Origin: an uncultured Amphritea sp.
Lineage (GTDB): Bacteria > Pseudomonadota > Gammaproteobacteria > Pseudomonadales > Balneatricaceae
Length of the DNA: 64,000 nt
Assembly (NCBI RefSeq): GCF_937127095.1
Contig: NZ_CAKZLP010000077.1
Location: forward strand, 1 to 64,000
Direction of reading: 5' to 3'
Shown here: one piece after another, positions 28,333 to 37,104 of the stretch
Position numbering within the stretch: the stretch's first letter is position 1
How the letters are laid out: every line of letters starts with the position of its first letter
Notes under the pieces: generated by a model
The model's input: only the letters and a program-made list of their open reading frames with translations
Databases searched by the model: none
What the model was told of the DNA's origin: nothing
Translations under genes and position numbers: made by a program

Positions 28333-28784
28333 CTTTACTACGTCCTTAATTTAAAAATCTTTAGACTCAACGTTTGTGGTTGTTGCTATTCAGAGATTTA
28401 TCTAAAAAAGACATATTAACAGGCATTTTTAATATGTCCCTCTCATCGTTATGTTTTCGTCTGAATTTAATAGATTCAACGTTAGCACAGGGGGTGGTTT
28501 CATATATTGATCAGGCTCTTAAGAATCATTAATTTATGGTTTTGAACGCTATTATTTACTCATTGGAATCAATCTATTTACTCCAGGAGCATTGAAGCCT
28601 GCCTGTCTTCTGGTAACGTACAATCGGACAATAACAAATAACATCAGATCTCAGCGAGGCAGGGCTTGTAGTACTGAGCTCTATACCACAAAGCTCAGTA
28701 ATACAAAGCTTTGTGGTATAGAGCTTTGCGGTGAAAGCGATCCAGGGCTGAATGATGATGTGCGATAACGACAGAGAGTGAAAT
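28333..28784. promoter_or_regulatory. Divergent region between the CBS/GGDEF/EAL gene and fumarylacetoacetase
   Basis: About 450 bases without a credible gene. Near its right end lies a long perfect hairpin (28677-28725), listed separately. Two loosely similar copies of an AGAxTCAACGTT sequence occur near 28362 and 28469. Promoter boxes were not assigned. Confidence 0.35.
28677..28725. repeat. Long inverted repeat upstream of fumarylacetoacetase
   Basis: Nineteen-base arms at 28677-28695 and 28707-28725 are perfectly complementary around an 11-base loop. The motif ACAAAGCT appears twice on the left side and once inverted. No T tract follows, so it is not a standard terminator. It ends 59 bases before the downstream ATG. 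Confidence 0.85.
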
Positions 28785-30095
28785 ATGTTTGTGCTGAATG
28801 AAACCCATAATCCCGATTTACGCAGCTGGGTGAGCGCTGCAAACCTTCCTGATAGTGATTTTCCTATTCAGAACCTGCCGTTTGCTGTGTTTCGTCGTAA
28901 GGGGGCCGGTGAGTTATATCGTGGTGGGGTGGCTATTGGCGATCAGGTACTGGATCTGACTGCTGCCAGGGCTGCCTTCAGCGGAGATGCGGGCACCGGC
29001 GCACAGGCCTGTAGTCAGCCAACCCTAAATCATTTTATGTCACTGGGCGCACCGGTCTGGTCAGCGCTGCGGCTGGCGCTCTCCCGAGTGCTGCGAGAAG
29101 GCGCGCCAGAGCAAGGGTTTCTGGAAAGTTGTCTGATTTCTCAGAGTGATGTTGAGTACAGTCTGCCTTGTACTATTGGTGATTATACCGATTTCTATAC
29201 CTCTGTTTTCCATGCCACCCGTGTTGGCAGCCTGTTTCGTCCGGATAACCCGTTACTACCGAACTATAAATGGGTGCCTATTGGTTACCATGGCCGCAGC
29301 TCATCCATCGATATCTCTGGTCAGACGTTCAAGCGACCACAAGGTCAAACTAAAGCGCCAGATGCGGATCAGCCAAGTGTTGGCCCCTGTAAGCGTCTTG
29401 ATTATGAGTTGGAGGTCGGCATCTATATCGGTCAGGGCAATGCGCTGGGTGAGCCGATAATGCTGGATGACAGTGACCAGCATGTGTTCGGTTTCTGCCT
29501 GTTTAATGACTGGTCTGCTCGCGACATTCAGGCCTGGGAATATCAGCCTCTGGGGCCGTTCCTGGCGAAGAATTTTGCATCCACTGTGTCGCCCTGGATT
29601 ATCGCTAATGAAGCTCTGCTGCCATACCGGGCAGCGTTTAAACGTGATGCAGAAGATCCTCAGCCGTTGCCTTACCTGTCATCAGTAAAGAACAGCCAAG
29701 AGGGCGCTCTGGATATCAAACTGGAGGTTCTGCTACAGACACAGACGATGCGCGATAAGGGTGAGCAGCCCGTTAAAGTCTCTGATTCAAATTTTGTCTA
29801 CTCCTACTGGACGGTAGCCCAAATGGTGGCTCATCACACGGTGAATGGTTGCAACCTGCGCCCCGGCGATTTCTTTGGTTCAGGTACCCAGTCGGGCCCT
29901 GAACATGAACAGGGTGGTTCACTGCTGGAGCTAAGCAGAGGCGGTAAAGAATCGATTACCCTGCCGAATGGCGAGCAACGTACTTTTCTTGAGGATGGCG
30001 ACACCGTGGTGATGCGCGGATTTTGTGAAAAACAGGGGGCTGCGCGTATCGGTTTTGGCGAAGTTGCCAGTACGGTTCTGCCAGCGAATAGCTGA
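28785..30095 (+). CDS. fahA: Fumarylacetoacetase
   Basis: Last enzyme of the tyrosine/homogentisate pathway; hydrolyses fumarylacetoacetate to fumarate and acetoacetate. The 436-aa product has an N-terminal SH3-like domain (about 1-120) and the FAH catalytic domain with DYTDFYTSVFHATRVGSLF, the base region PIGYHGRSSSI, the metal-binding LDYELEVGIYIG, and LFNDWSARDIQAWEY-QPLGPFLAKNF. GTQSGPEHEQGGSLLEL lies near the end. The ATG follows AGAGAG. No homogentisate dioxygenase gene is nearby, so the pathway genes are split. Confidence 0.95.
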   Translation: MFVLNETHNPDLRSWVSAANLPDSDFPIQNLPFAVFRRKGAGELYRGGVAIGDQVLDLTAARAAFSGDAGTGAQACSQPTLNHFMSLGAPVWSALRLALSRVLREGAPEQGFLESCLISQSDVEYSLPCTIGDYTDFYTSVFHATRVGSLFRPDNPLLPNYKWVPIGYHGRSSSIDISGQTFKRPQGQTKAPDADQPSVGPCKRLDYELEVGIYIGQGNALGEPIMLDDSDQHVFGFCLFNDWSARDIQAWEYQPLGPFLAKNFASTVSPWIIANEALLPYRAAFKRDAEDPQPLPYLSSVKNSQEGALDIKLEVLLQTQTMRDKGEQPVKVSDSNFVYSYWTVAQMVAHHTVNGCNLRPGDFFGSGTQSGPEHEQGGSLLELSRGGKESITLPNGEQRTFLEDGDTVVMRGFCEKQGAARIGFGEVASTVLPANS

Positions 30096-30116
30096 GCACA
30101 GAGATCTGGCGATAAA

Positions 30117-30142
30117 AAAGGCAGCCGAGGCTGCCTTTCTGT
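30117..30142 (+). terminator. Intrinsic terminator between fahA and the small basic gene
   Basis: AAAGGCAGCC and GGCTGCCTTT arms with a very short loop, flanked by A-rich and T-rich sequence, so it may serve both convergent genes. Confidence 0.75.
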
Positions 30143-30150
30143 TTTGATGA

Positions 30151-30321
30151 TTACTTCTTCGGTTTCTTTTTGAACAGGCTCAGCAGTTTCTTTTTCGGAT
30201 CATGTTCTTCAGTCGGTAGCGCTTTTTCAAACTTGCTTTTCAGGTCGTTCAGTTGTTTTTCTTTACGCTTATGACGAATATCGTCCCGTTTGCTGTTGAT
30301 ATCGACAACGTTATCGCTCAT
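30151..30321 (-). CDS. Small basic protein, 56 aa
   Basis: A 56-codon minus-strand frame from ATG at 30319-30321 to TAA at 30151-30153. The product starts MSDNVVDINSKRDDIRHKRK, has a helical, charged middle (KEKQLNDLKSKFEKAL) and ends with repeated lysines (LSLFKKKPKK). Nearly a third of residues are lysine. The amphipathic pattern and placement between a terminator and the M50 protease gene support a real gene, perhaps co-transcribed with that protease (start 44 bases upstream). The ribosome binding site (GCGGAT) is weak. Function unknown. Confidence 0.55.
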   Translation of the reverse strand: MSDNVVDINSKRDDIRHKRKEKQLNDLKSKFEKALPTEEHDPKKKLLSLFKKKPKK

Positions 30322-30364
30322 ATCCGCTACTCTTATGCTCGCTGCTGGAGTTCTTGATGGCAGT

Positions 30365-31468
30365 TTAGCTCTGTAGCACCTTCAGCGGAAGCCCCAGCAG
30401 TGCATCGCCCATACCGTGGAAGTACCAGATAATAGCAATTAACCCGCCAATAGTGAGCAGGTACCAGAGCGCCGACATTATCTGGCCATATCGATCCAGT
30501 GGTAGTAGCAGACTGTGGTGCCGGCCTCGCCACTCGAAAAATACCTCAATACTGCCGATCAGTAGCAGAAAACCCAGCAGCGCCAGGCCGAAGGTGTAAC
30601 TGAGCCAGATACCTGCTGCTGCCGCAGCGCCACACAGTAGTATCCCTGCCAGTGAGTTCATCGAAAAAGCGATACTTTTCAGAACATGGCCGCCATCGAG
30701 AGGCAGAATCGGCAGCAGATTGAACAGATTAAGGAGCGCGTTGAATGCACTGAGTCCCGCAAAGAACATCGAGCCAGTCACCCAGTAAGCGACCAGGCTG
30801 AGCAGCGATAACCCCAATCCAAAAAAAGGCCCCATCAGAGAGATAAAGACATCCTGCCAGCGGGTATTGATACGGGCATCGCTCAGGGCAAGACCACCAA
30901 CAAACGGGATTAGATAGATCCCTTTGGTCTTCATTCCAAAGTGTTTCATCGCTCGGATATGGCCATACTCATGGATCACCAGGCAGAAAAGCAGCGCCAG
31001 TGCAAAGGGCAGGGAGAAAAACCAGGAGTAGGCTGCCAGGCTGGCTCCCGCCATGACCGCTTTAATCACTTTGGCGCTTTTCAGCAGTTTCAGGCCCAGA
31101 GCGCCGAGGCCGATAATGCTGAATGAACGTTTTTCCTGGCGTATCGGTGCTTGAGGCACCTGTCGCTCCATCTCTTCACGGCCATGTTCACCATCGCTAA
31201 TCAGTTGCTCTCCCATAAAGAAGCGGTAGCTGACTTTAACCGGGTTCCACTGGACCTCCGTTTCCAGCCGGCAGAGAAGGGTTTCTCCCTGCGCGTTTTG
31301 TAACTCAAATCGGTGTTCGCTAATACCATCAAACTCGCCATCTGCATCGCGCCGGGAAACCGGGGTGTTATTCCAATACAGCAGTTGCCAGCCCGCCATC
31401 GAGCCTTCAAGACGCAGACTATGCCCCTGACAATCCAGATTAAGTAATTCCACTTCCATTTCCTGCAA
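30365..31468 (-). CDS. Site-2-protease-like M50 metalloprotease
   Basis: A 367-aa membrane protein with an N-terminal soluble part of about 115 residues and then several helices. The zinc motif HExxH appears as VIHEYGHIRAMKHFG near residue 165 and the third-ligand motif as LPLDGGHVLKS near residue 257, as in intramembrane M50 peptidases. The N-terminal segment is beta-rich and could be the substrate- or cofactor-binding part. No PDZ domain is visible, so it differs from RseP. Divergent from the GST gene. The substrate is unknown. Confidence 0.82.
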   Translation of the reverse strand: MQEMEVELLNLDCQGHSLRLEGSMAGWQLLYWNNTPVSRRDADGEFDGISEHRFELQNAQGETLLCRLETEVQWNPVKVSYRFFMGEQLISDGEHGREEMERQVPQAPIRQEKRSFSIIGLGALGLKLLKSAKVIKAVMAGASLAAYSWFFSLPFALALLFCLVIHEYGHIRAMKHFGMKTKGIYLIPFVGGLALSDARINTRWQDVFISLMGPFFGLGLSLLSLVAYWVTGSMFFAGLSAFNALLNLFNLLPILPLDGGHVLKSIAFSMNSLAGILLCGAAAAAGIWLSYTFGLALLGFLLLIGSIEVFFEWRGRHHSLLLPLDRYGQIMSALWYLLTIGGLIAIIWYFHGMGDALLGLPLKVLQS

Positions 31469-31572
31469 AAAGATATCGGCGGGAATGGTTGCATAACTTG
31501 ATGGCAGTTTAAAGTGACTTCTTCTGGCAAGCAGGTAGACTGCGGGGTTTGCAACCGACTATTCACTCTACT

Positions 31573-32238
31573 ATGACGTCTACCCATCCTATTCTTTACT
31601 CTTTCCGCCGCTGCCCCTATGCGATGCGTGCCCGGCTGGCGATTGCTTCTAGCGGCATTTCTGTTGAGCTGCGCGAAGTGGCGTTGAAAGATAAGCCTGC
31701 CGAAATGTTGCAGGCTTCGCCAAAAGGGACTGTTCCGGTTTTAGTGTTGCCCGCTTCGTCTGAAAAAGAGGGGCAGGTGATTGATGAGAGCCGGGATATT
31801 ATGCGCTGGGCGTTACGCTTGAATGATCCGGATAATTGGCTCTGCGCTGATGATCCTGATCGGCTATGGCAGGGCGAGGCATTGATTCAGGAGAACGACG
31901 CGGTCTTTAAACAGCACCTGGATCGCTATAAATACTTTGAACGTTACCCGGACCATCCGCAACACTATTACCGTGAGCAGTGTGAAGTGACTCTGGTTAA
32001 ACTCGAACGCCTGCTTCAGCAACATGCTTATCTTACGGGAGAGCAGCGCCGCCTTGCAGATATCGCAATCTTCCCCTTTATTCGCCAGTTTGCCCATGTG
32101 GATCGGGAGTGGTTTTACAATGCGCCGTACCCGGCGTTGCAAAGCTGGCTGGATCAGCATCTGAATTCAGAACTGTTTATCAGGGTGATGCAGAAATCTT
32201 CGCCGTGGCAGAGCATATCCCAGCCTCAGGGTGATTAG
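31573..32238 (+). CDS. Glutathione S-transferase family protein
   Basis: A 221-aa cytosolic protein with an N-terminal thioredoxin fold carrying YSFRRCPYAMRARLA; the Cys-Pro-Tyr-Ala places it near omega/beta-like GSTs with an active-site cysteine. GTVPVL (cis-proline) and DESRDIMRWAL complete the GSH site. The all-helical C-terminal domain contains YLTGEQRRLADIAIFPFIRQF, with the N-capping aspartate typical of GSTs. The frame is open to a TTG at 31549, but ATG 31573 is the natural start. Convergent with the amidase gene. The reaction is not predictable. Confidence 0.85.
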   Translation: MTSTHPILYSFRRCPYAMRARLAIASSGISVELREVALKDKPAEMLQASPKGTVPVLVLPASSEKEGQVIDESRDIMRWALRLNDPDNWLCADDPDRLWQGEALIQENDAVFKQHLDRYKYFERYPDHPQHYYREQCEVTLVKLERLLQQHAYLTGEQRRLADIAIFPFIRQFAHVDREWFYNAPYPALQSWLDQHLNSELFIRVMQKSSPWQSISQPQGD

Positions 32239-32278
32239 CTTTAACGGGTTAAGCGTCTGAAAAGGTCTGAGCTGAGAT

Positions 32279-32308
32279 AGAAAAGGCCCTGAAGAGTATT
32301 CAGGGCAA
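32279..32308 (-). terminator. Intrinsic terminator of the amidase gene
   Basis: Arms GCCCTGAA (32286-32293) and TTCAGGGC (32299-32306). On the minus strand the stem is followed by CTTTTCT. Confidence 0.7.
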
Positions 32309-32344
32309 GATCTGAGGCATCAACAAAGATTCCTCCCGGAAAGG

Positions 32345-33781
32345 TTACAGGCAGGCGTTGACTGTTGGAATTTTCTGCGCCCAGGGACGCGCCTGTTCCA
32401 GCTGCAGTGCCAGAGCAAATAGTGTGGCTTCGTCAGCAAAACGGCCAGCAAAGTGCGATCCCAGTGGCAGCCCTTCAGGCGTCCAGTATAACGGTACTGA
32501 CATCGCCGGTTGTCCCGTCGCGTTAAACAGGGCGGTAAATGGGCTATAACTGTGAGACAGATGAATGAACTCCTCAAGACTGGCGTTCTCATCTTTCATG
32601 ACAAGATCTCCGATCAGTGGCGGTTCCCGTGTCAGTGTTGGTGTCAATATGACGTCATAATCCAGCATGAAGTTTGCCATTACCCGGCCCAGCGTATGAA
32701 ACATCTCAATCGATTTGACATAGTCAACTGCGCTGATGCCGCCTTTCTCCCGCAGGATGATTCGGGTATTAACTTCCAGTTCCGGGTCCCTAACCGGCGT
32801 GCCCCGCATCTGACCGACCAGATCCAGATAGCTGCGGGTGCTGGCACCTATAACATTAAAGGCACTGTTTAAAAAAGCTTCCAGGTCTATTGGCAGTTGA
32901 GCGGGCGTAACAGTATGGCCGAGGCTTTCACACAGAGCCGCAGTGGAACGTACCGCATTCAGCGCCTCAAGAGAGCTTGAAAAGGGGGCGATCTGTTCAA
33001 CCAGTGCAATTTTCAGTGGACGAACAGGTTGCTTAAGCAGATCAGCAAACGGTACGGCTTGTGCCGGCGCTGCGTAAGGTGCGCCAAGATCTTCACCCGC
33101 CACGGCATCCAGAAGTGCTGCGCTGTCCCGGACAGAGAGTGTCAGTGCATGGGCAGAGCCCATCCCTCCCCAGCCTTCACCTACCAGAGGCCCGCTTGGG
33201 ACACGACCACGGCTCGGCTTCAGACCGAAAATGCCGCAACAGGAGGCGGGGACACGAATGGAGCCACCACCATCATTGCCATGCGCAAAAGGGATCGCCC
33301 GGGCGGCCACCAGCGCGGCTGAGCCACCACTGGATCCTCCGGCGCTGTGTGCGGTATTCCACGGGTTACGTGTGGCTCCAAAGCGCTGGGATTCAGTGGA
33401 GTAAGACGCGCCGAACTCGGGGGATGTTGTGGTGCCGATAAAGTTGCAACCGGCCGCTCGCAAGCGGCTGACTGTTGAGTCATCAATTCCCAGACGGGCT
33501 TCACCCAGCGCCAGAGAACCGTTGGTGGAGCGGGCTTCTTTGAGCGGTGCAAACAGATCTTTGATCATGGTTGGAATGCCGGAGAAGGGGCCTTCCTCTG
33601 GGGTTGTATTACGGGCAGCGTCATAGAGCTTTTCGGCGACGGCGTTAAGTTCAGGATTTACTTTTTCCACCCGCTCGATACAGACTTCAAGCAGCTCAGA
33701 TGCTTGTATTTCTCCTGCTTTTATCAACGCTGCCAGGTCAGTAGCATCGTGGGAGTCGACCAGACGATGAGTCTCTTTCAT
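32345..33781 (-). CDS. Amidase signature family hydrolase
   Basis: A 478-aa amidase-signature enzyme. The Ser-cisSer-Lys triad is visible: lysine in PTMIKDLFAPL (near residue 74), and the two serines in HSAGGSSGGSAALVAAR and GNDGGGSIRVPASCCG (near 145-185). The sequence most resembles the subgroup that includes 6-aminohexanoate-cyclic-dimer hydrolases, but the native amide is unknown. It is the last gene of a minus-strand series with an AraC regulator, an outer-membrane channel and an MFS transporter, which suggests uptake and hydrolysis of an amide compound. Confidence 0.88.
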   Translation of the reverse strand: MKETHRLVDSHDATDLAALIKAGEIQASELLEVCIERVEKVNPELNAVAEKLYDAARNTTPEEGPFSGIPTMIKDLFAPLKEARSTNGSLALGEARLGIDDSTVSRLRAAGCNFIGTTTSPEFGASYSTESQRFGATRNPWNTAHSAGGSSGGSAALVAARAIPFAHGNDGGGSIRVPASCCGIFGLKPSRGRVPSGPLVGEGWGGMGSAHALTLSVRDSAALLDAVAGEDLGAPYAAPAQAVPFADLLKQPVRPLKIALVEQIAPFSSSLEALNAVRSTAALCESLGHTVTPAQLPIDLEAFLNSAFNVIGASTRSYLDLVGQMRGTPVRDPELEVNTRIILREKGGISAVDYVKSIEMFHTLGRVMANFMLDYDVILTPTLTREPPLIGDLVMKDENASLEEFIHLSHSYSPFTALFNATGQPAMSVPLYWTPEGLPLGSHFAGRFADEATLFALALQLEQARPWAQKIPTVNACL

Positions 33782-33890
33782 AAAATATACCTATTTCGCA
33801 TTCCGGGCTGATCTGTCAGCCCGGTAGTAATAAAAAGCCTGGTGTTTCTATAGGTCAGAACCACCGGATCTATCCGTGCACCAAGCGTGT

Positions 33891-35117
33891 TTATGTCACC
33901 GCTTCTGCTTTGGCGCGTGGTCCGCGGATAAACAGACTGTCGATAAGCCAGATGCCCGCGATAACAAAACTCACAATGGCAAGTTTCACGATGGTACTGC
34001 GCAGATCCGAGGCGCTGGCCGCCATGATGGCACCGACAATAATCGGGCTGACGAATTGCCCCAGATAGAGACAGGAGGTAAAACCACCGATACCCCGGCC
34101 ACGTACTGCTTTTGGCAGAGCATGCATCACCTCGGCCATGACGTTAGGCACCAGCAGTCCCGCACCGATACCATGAATGGTGACGGCGACCAGTACATTC
34201 TCGTAGGTCGTTGCACAGGATAAAAGCCAGAGGCCTGTTGCCAGCAGAGCCAGCAGGATGGAATTACAGAAGGGAATACCGAAGGTACCGCGAAGCAACG
34301 GCCAGGAGAGTGAGCCGATCAGTGTTGCCAGTAAGCCAAGTCCCGCGGAAATACCGATTTTAGTCGTGGAGACAACCCCCATCTCGACCAACAGCGTTGG
34401 CGTCTGAATGGGAACGATGAAGTTCAGCACCATTCCCCCCAGAATCATGCCATAGCCAATGAATAGAGGAAGTTTGGCCACTTTCTCATCGCTTTGTGAA
34501 GCCTGAGACATACCTTCCACGGCTTTTTTAACCGGTTCCCAGAGCACTTTCATCATGAACGGGATTAACAGTAGTGGCAGTAGGTATAGGTAGAACGGTG
34601 TGCGCCAGGAGCTCTCGCCGAGCACTCCGCCGATGACGAAGAATATGGAACCGATCAGCCCGATCGAGACCACCTGATAGTTAACGAACTTCATCCGGTT
34701 CTCGCCATGCCAGTAGTCAGCTATGAGCGTTGTACAACAGGTCATAATCGCAGCTTCCGCACAACCGAACAGCAAGCGGGAGAAGACAATGCTGCCCAGG
34801 TCGTTCAGAATCGCAGGCAGGAAGCCCAGCAAAGCGTACAGAAAAGTAGCGATGATCAGCAGTTTTTTGCGTCCTGCCCGATCTGCCAGCCAGCCCGCCA
34901 GCGGCGCAACAATAGCGATGGCCAGTGCGGGACCTGTGACTGCCAGTGGCACCAGCATGTCGGCCTGCGGTTCGGAAGGCCCGAATTCAGCGCCCATTTT
35001 TGGCAGCATGGGGGCAACCATTACTGCCCCCATGATGGTTAAGCTGCTACCCAGTACCAGAAGAGAGCCTTCAGCTTTACCGGGAGCCTTGGTCGATAGA
35101 TTTACAGTGTCAGACAT
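33891..35117 (-). CDS. MFS transporter
   Basis: A 408-aa, twelve-helix major facilitator. The helix 2-3 signature appears as GWLADRAGRKKLLI. The middle loop KKAVEGMSQASQSDEK separates the two six-helix halves. The chosen ATG at 35115-35117 has GAGGTG six bases upstream; a GTG three codons earlier is the alternative. It lies just downstream of the broken MetA-type channel and upstream of the amidase gene, and probably imports the amidase substrate. Confidence 0.86.
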   Translation of the reverse strand: MSDTVNLSTKAPGKAEGSLLVLGSSLTIMGAVMVAPMLPKMGAEFGPSEPQADMLVPLAVTGPALAIAIVAPLAGWLADRAGRKKLLIIATFLYALLGFLPAILNDLGSIVFSRLLFGCAEAAIMTCCTTLIADYWHGENRMKFVNYQVVSIGLIGSIFFVIGGVLGESSWRTPFYLYLLPLLLIPFMMKVLWEPVKKAVEGMSQASQSDEKVAKLPLFIGYGMILGGMVLNFIVPIQTPTLLVEMGVVSTTKIGISAGLGLLATLIGSLSWPLLRGTFGIPFCNSILLALLATGLWLLSCATTYENVLVAVTIHGIGAGLLVPNVMAEVMHALPKAVRGRGIGGFTSCLYLGQFVSPIIVGAIMAASASDLRSTIVKLAIVSFVIAGIWLIDSLFIRGPRAKAEAVT

Positions 35118-35129
35118 GGAAGCCACCTC

Positions 35130-36056
35130 TTAAAAGCTTTTAGCGATACGGAAGGCCAGGTTATATCCCTCGGCACGATTAGACGCATCGAACTCTTTAT
35201 AAGCATGCAGGGAGATAACCGGCGCGCCGGGCTTAAAGTAACTGAGGGCCGGACCGAAAGCGGTTACCTCCGCCCGGTTGCCATCAGTCACAGAGGGGCC
35301 TTCATCGTCTGTAAGCTGGCGATAGAAGTAGCCACCGACACCGATCGTCCATGGCCCGGCGTGCTGTCCCACCGCAAACTAATGACGATACTCAATACCG
35401 TTTTTATAGTCGGTATCGGAGTTGCGGGTGCTGAAATCCAGTTCAAAGCTTGACGACAGCTCCAGGCCAGTTTCGGTGATATAGGTCACACTATAGATAG
35501 GTGAGAATGCCCAGTGATTTAACCCCGGAGAGATCAGTCTGTTGCCATCGTAATCGCCGGTTGGTATCTGAATCTGGAACTGTGTGTTCATCGCGAGGTT
35601 GGGTGCAAGGTTCCATTGCAGAATCAGTGGTGTAACCTGTATGTCCGCGATATTAAAGACCTCAGCGCTATCGGAGAAAGTACCCACCGGAGTAGGAACC
35701 GATATCGAGTTGTCCATCTTGAAAACCGGCACAATGACATTGAAGCCATACTTAGCTCCCAGAACTTCATGCTCAGTCATTCTGACATACGCCACACTCA
35801 GGCTGAGTACATCCAGAGAGAAATCAATCGGAGCATCCTTCCCGTTAGCCCCTTTGAGAGTATCACTGGAGTAATATGCTGCACGGGAACCGAACGTGCC
35901 GGAGGGTGTAGCGGGCGGCATAAAGCCAGCCCCGAAATCGTAAACCCCCATTGCAGTGGTTGGCGCGCCATTTTCGGTAGCGAAGGCACAACTTGTTGCA
36001 GTGAGTAGCGAAACACCCCCAAGAAGGGCGATCAATCGACTATTTGTTTTTTTCAT
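35130..36056 (-). pseudogene. MetA-pathway (phenol degradation) outer-membrane channel, in-frame TAG
   Basis: The 308-codon frame encodes a signal peptide (ending SCAFA near residue 26) and a beta-barrel of the Phenol_MetA_deg/SphA type (PF13557-like), outer-membrane proteins common in aromatic-catabolism clusters. It is interrupted by TAG at 35379-35381. Both sides are in the same frame: the upstream part ends NGIEYRH and the downstream part continues FAVGQHAGPWTIGVGGYFYRQ, the usual C-terminal strands, through to TAA. This is one nonsense change without a frameshift, so a recent mutation, a sequencing error or readthrough are all possible. Confidence 0.82.
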
Positions 36057-36123
36057 TATTTACTCCCAATGTTCTTATTGTGCTTTCACAATACAAAGGG
36101 AGCGGAAAATCAGTTAGCCGATA

Positions 36124-37104
36124 TCAGCAAAGTTGAGATTGAGTACGGCGTAAAGTCTCGGATGGAAGTTCGCCAAAAAGCTGTTTGTAATCGTTAGCAA
36201 AGCGACTCAGGTGCAGGAATCCTCGCTCTACAGCGATATCATGCACTGATTCAGTGCGGTAAGGCGTGAGAAGTTCACGGTGCACTGCATTCAATCGCAG
36301 TGTTCTCAGGTAGGCTACAGGATTAGTCCCGAGAGTTTCCTGGAAACAGTACTGGAGTTTCCTGCGGCTGGCGCCAACGTTGTTGCACAGCTCTACAATG
36401 GTTGGGGGCTCGTTGATATGCGACATCATATAGTCCCGTGCCCGGTCGACCACCCGCTTTCGCGCCAGAGGCTCTAGATAGTGTACCTGTTCCTCATCAA
36501 TCAGCTCCAGCAGATGTTGCAATACGCTGTCCCTGATACCTCGCTGAATGGCAGGGAGTTCGAGCAGGGATTGATTGCTATCCGGGTTCAGCACTGAGCC
36601 CAAAAGATTAACCAGTTCAACCTGATTGTTGAGCTGTTGCAACTGGTACAAGTGGGTGGTGGCTGTCAGATTAAGCTTAATATTCTGTTTTTGCAGGGAC
36701 TGCTGCAGCATATCCAGTTGGGCAGAGATGCATATGACATCAATATTGGAGGGAGTCTTGATCTCCGGCAGACACTCACCGCGTGAAACCAGTAAACTCT
36801 GCAAGTTAAACGAATGGCCGTCACAATAGACATTATCTGCAGTTGAGGTCAGCGGCAGGTTAAACATGACAGAACCTTCCGGTGATGCCCCATTTTTGAC
36901 CATTGCCTGGTTTGCTTTATCTCTGACTAACTGCATTCCATTGAGACTTAACTCAGTGATACTACCGGCAAACTGTCCGGGTGAGACCTGATCGTAACGC
37001 ACATTCCAACCGGTCATGCCCGCTGCATGTTCGGTAATGTCAGATGTCTGTTGAAACTTAAGAACGCTCTCCCTGTGTTCATCGGAACTGAGAGTATTAA
37101 GCAT
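36124..37104 (-). CDS. AraC-family transcriptional regulator
   Basis: A 326-aa regulator with an N-terminal effector/cupin-like region of about 210 residues and a C-terminal double helix-turn-helix (about 225-320) containing VELCNNVGASRRKLQYCF and GTNPVAYLRTLRLNAVHREL, the AraC/XylS signature. The N-terminal half looks like the AraC_binding_2/EutR-type group often linked to amine or aromatic catabolism. It sits 67 bases upstream of the MetA-type channel gene and probably controls the channel-MFS-amidase series. Confidence 0.88.
   Translation of the reverse strand: MLNTLSSDEHRESVLKFQQTSDITEHAAGMTGWNVRYDQVSPGQFAGSITELSLNGMQLVRDKANQAMVKNGASPEGSVMFNLPLTSTADNVYCDGHSFNLQSLLVSRGECLPEIKTPSNIDVICISAQLDMLQQSLQKQNIKLNLTATTHLYQLQQLNNQVELVNLLGSVLNPDSNQSLLELPAIQRGIRDSVLQHLLELIDEEQVHYLEPLARKRVVDRARDYMMSHINEPPTIVELCNNVGASRRKLQYCFQETLGTNPVAYLRTLRLNAVHRELLTPYRTESVHDIAVERGFLHLSRFANDYKQLFGELPSETLRRTQSQLC

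Noticed and set aside
35130..36056. Reading TAG as a sense codon genome-wide (recoding)
   Set aside because: Apparently intact genes such as the GST and the CSD-DUF3465 gene end in TAG, so the amber codons are better explained as nonsense mutations, errors or suppression.
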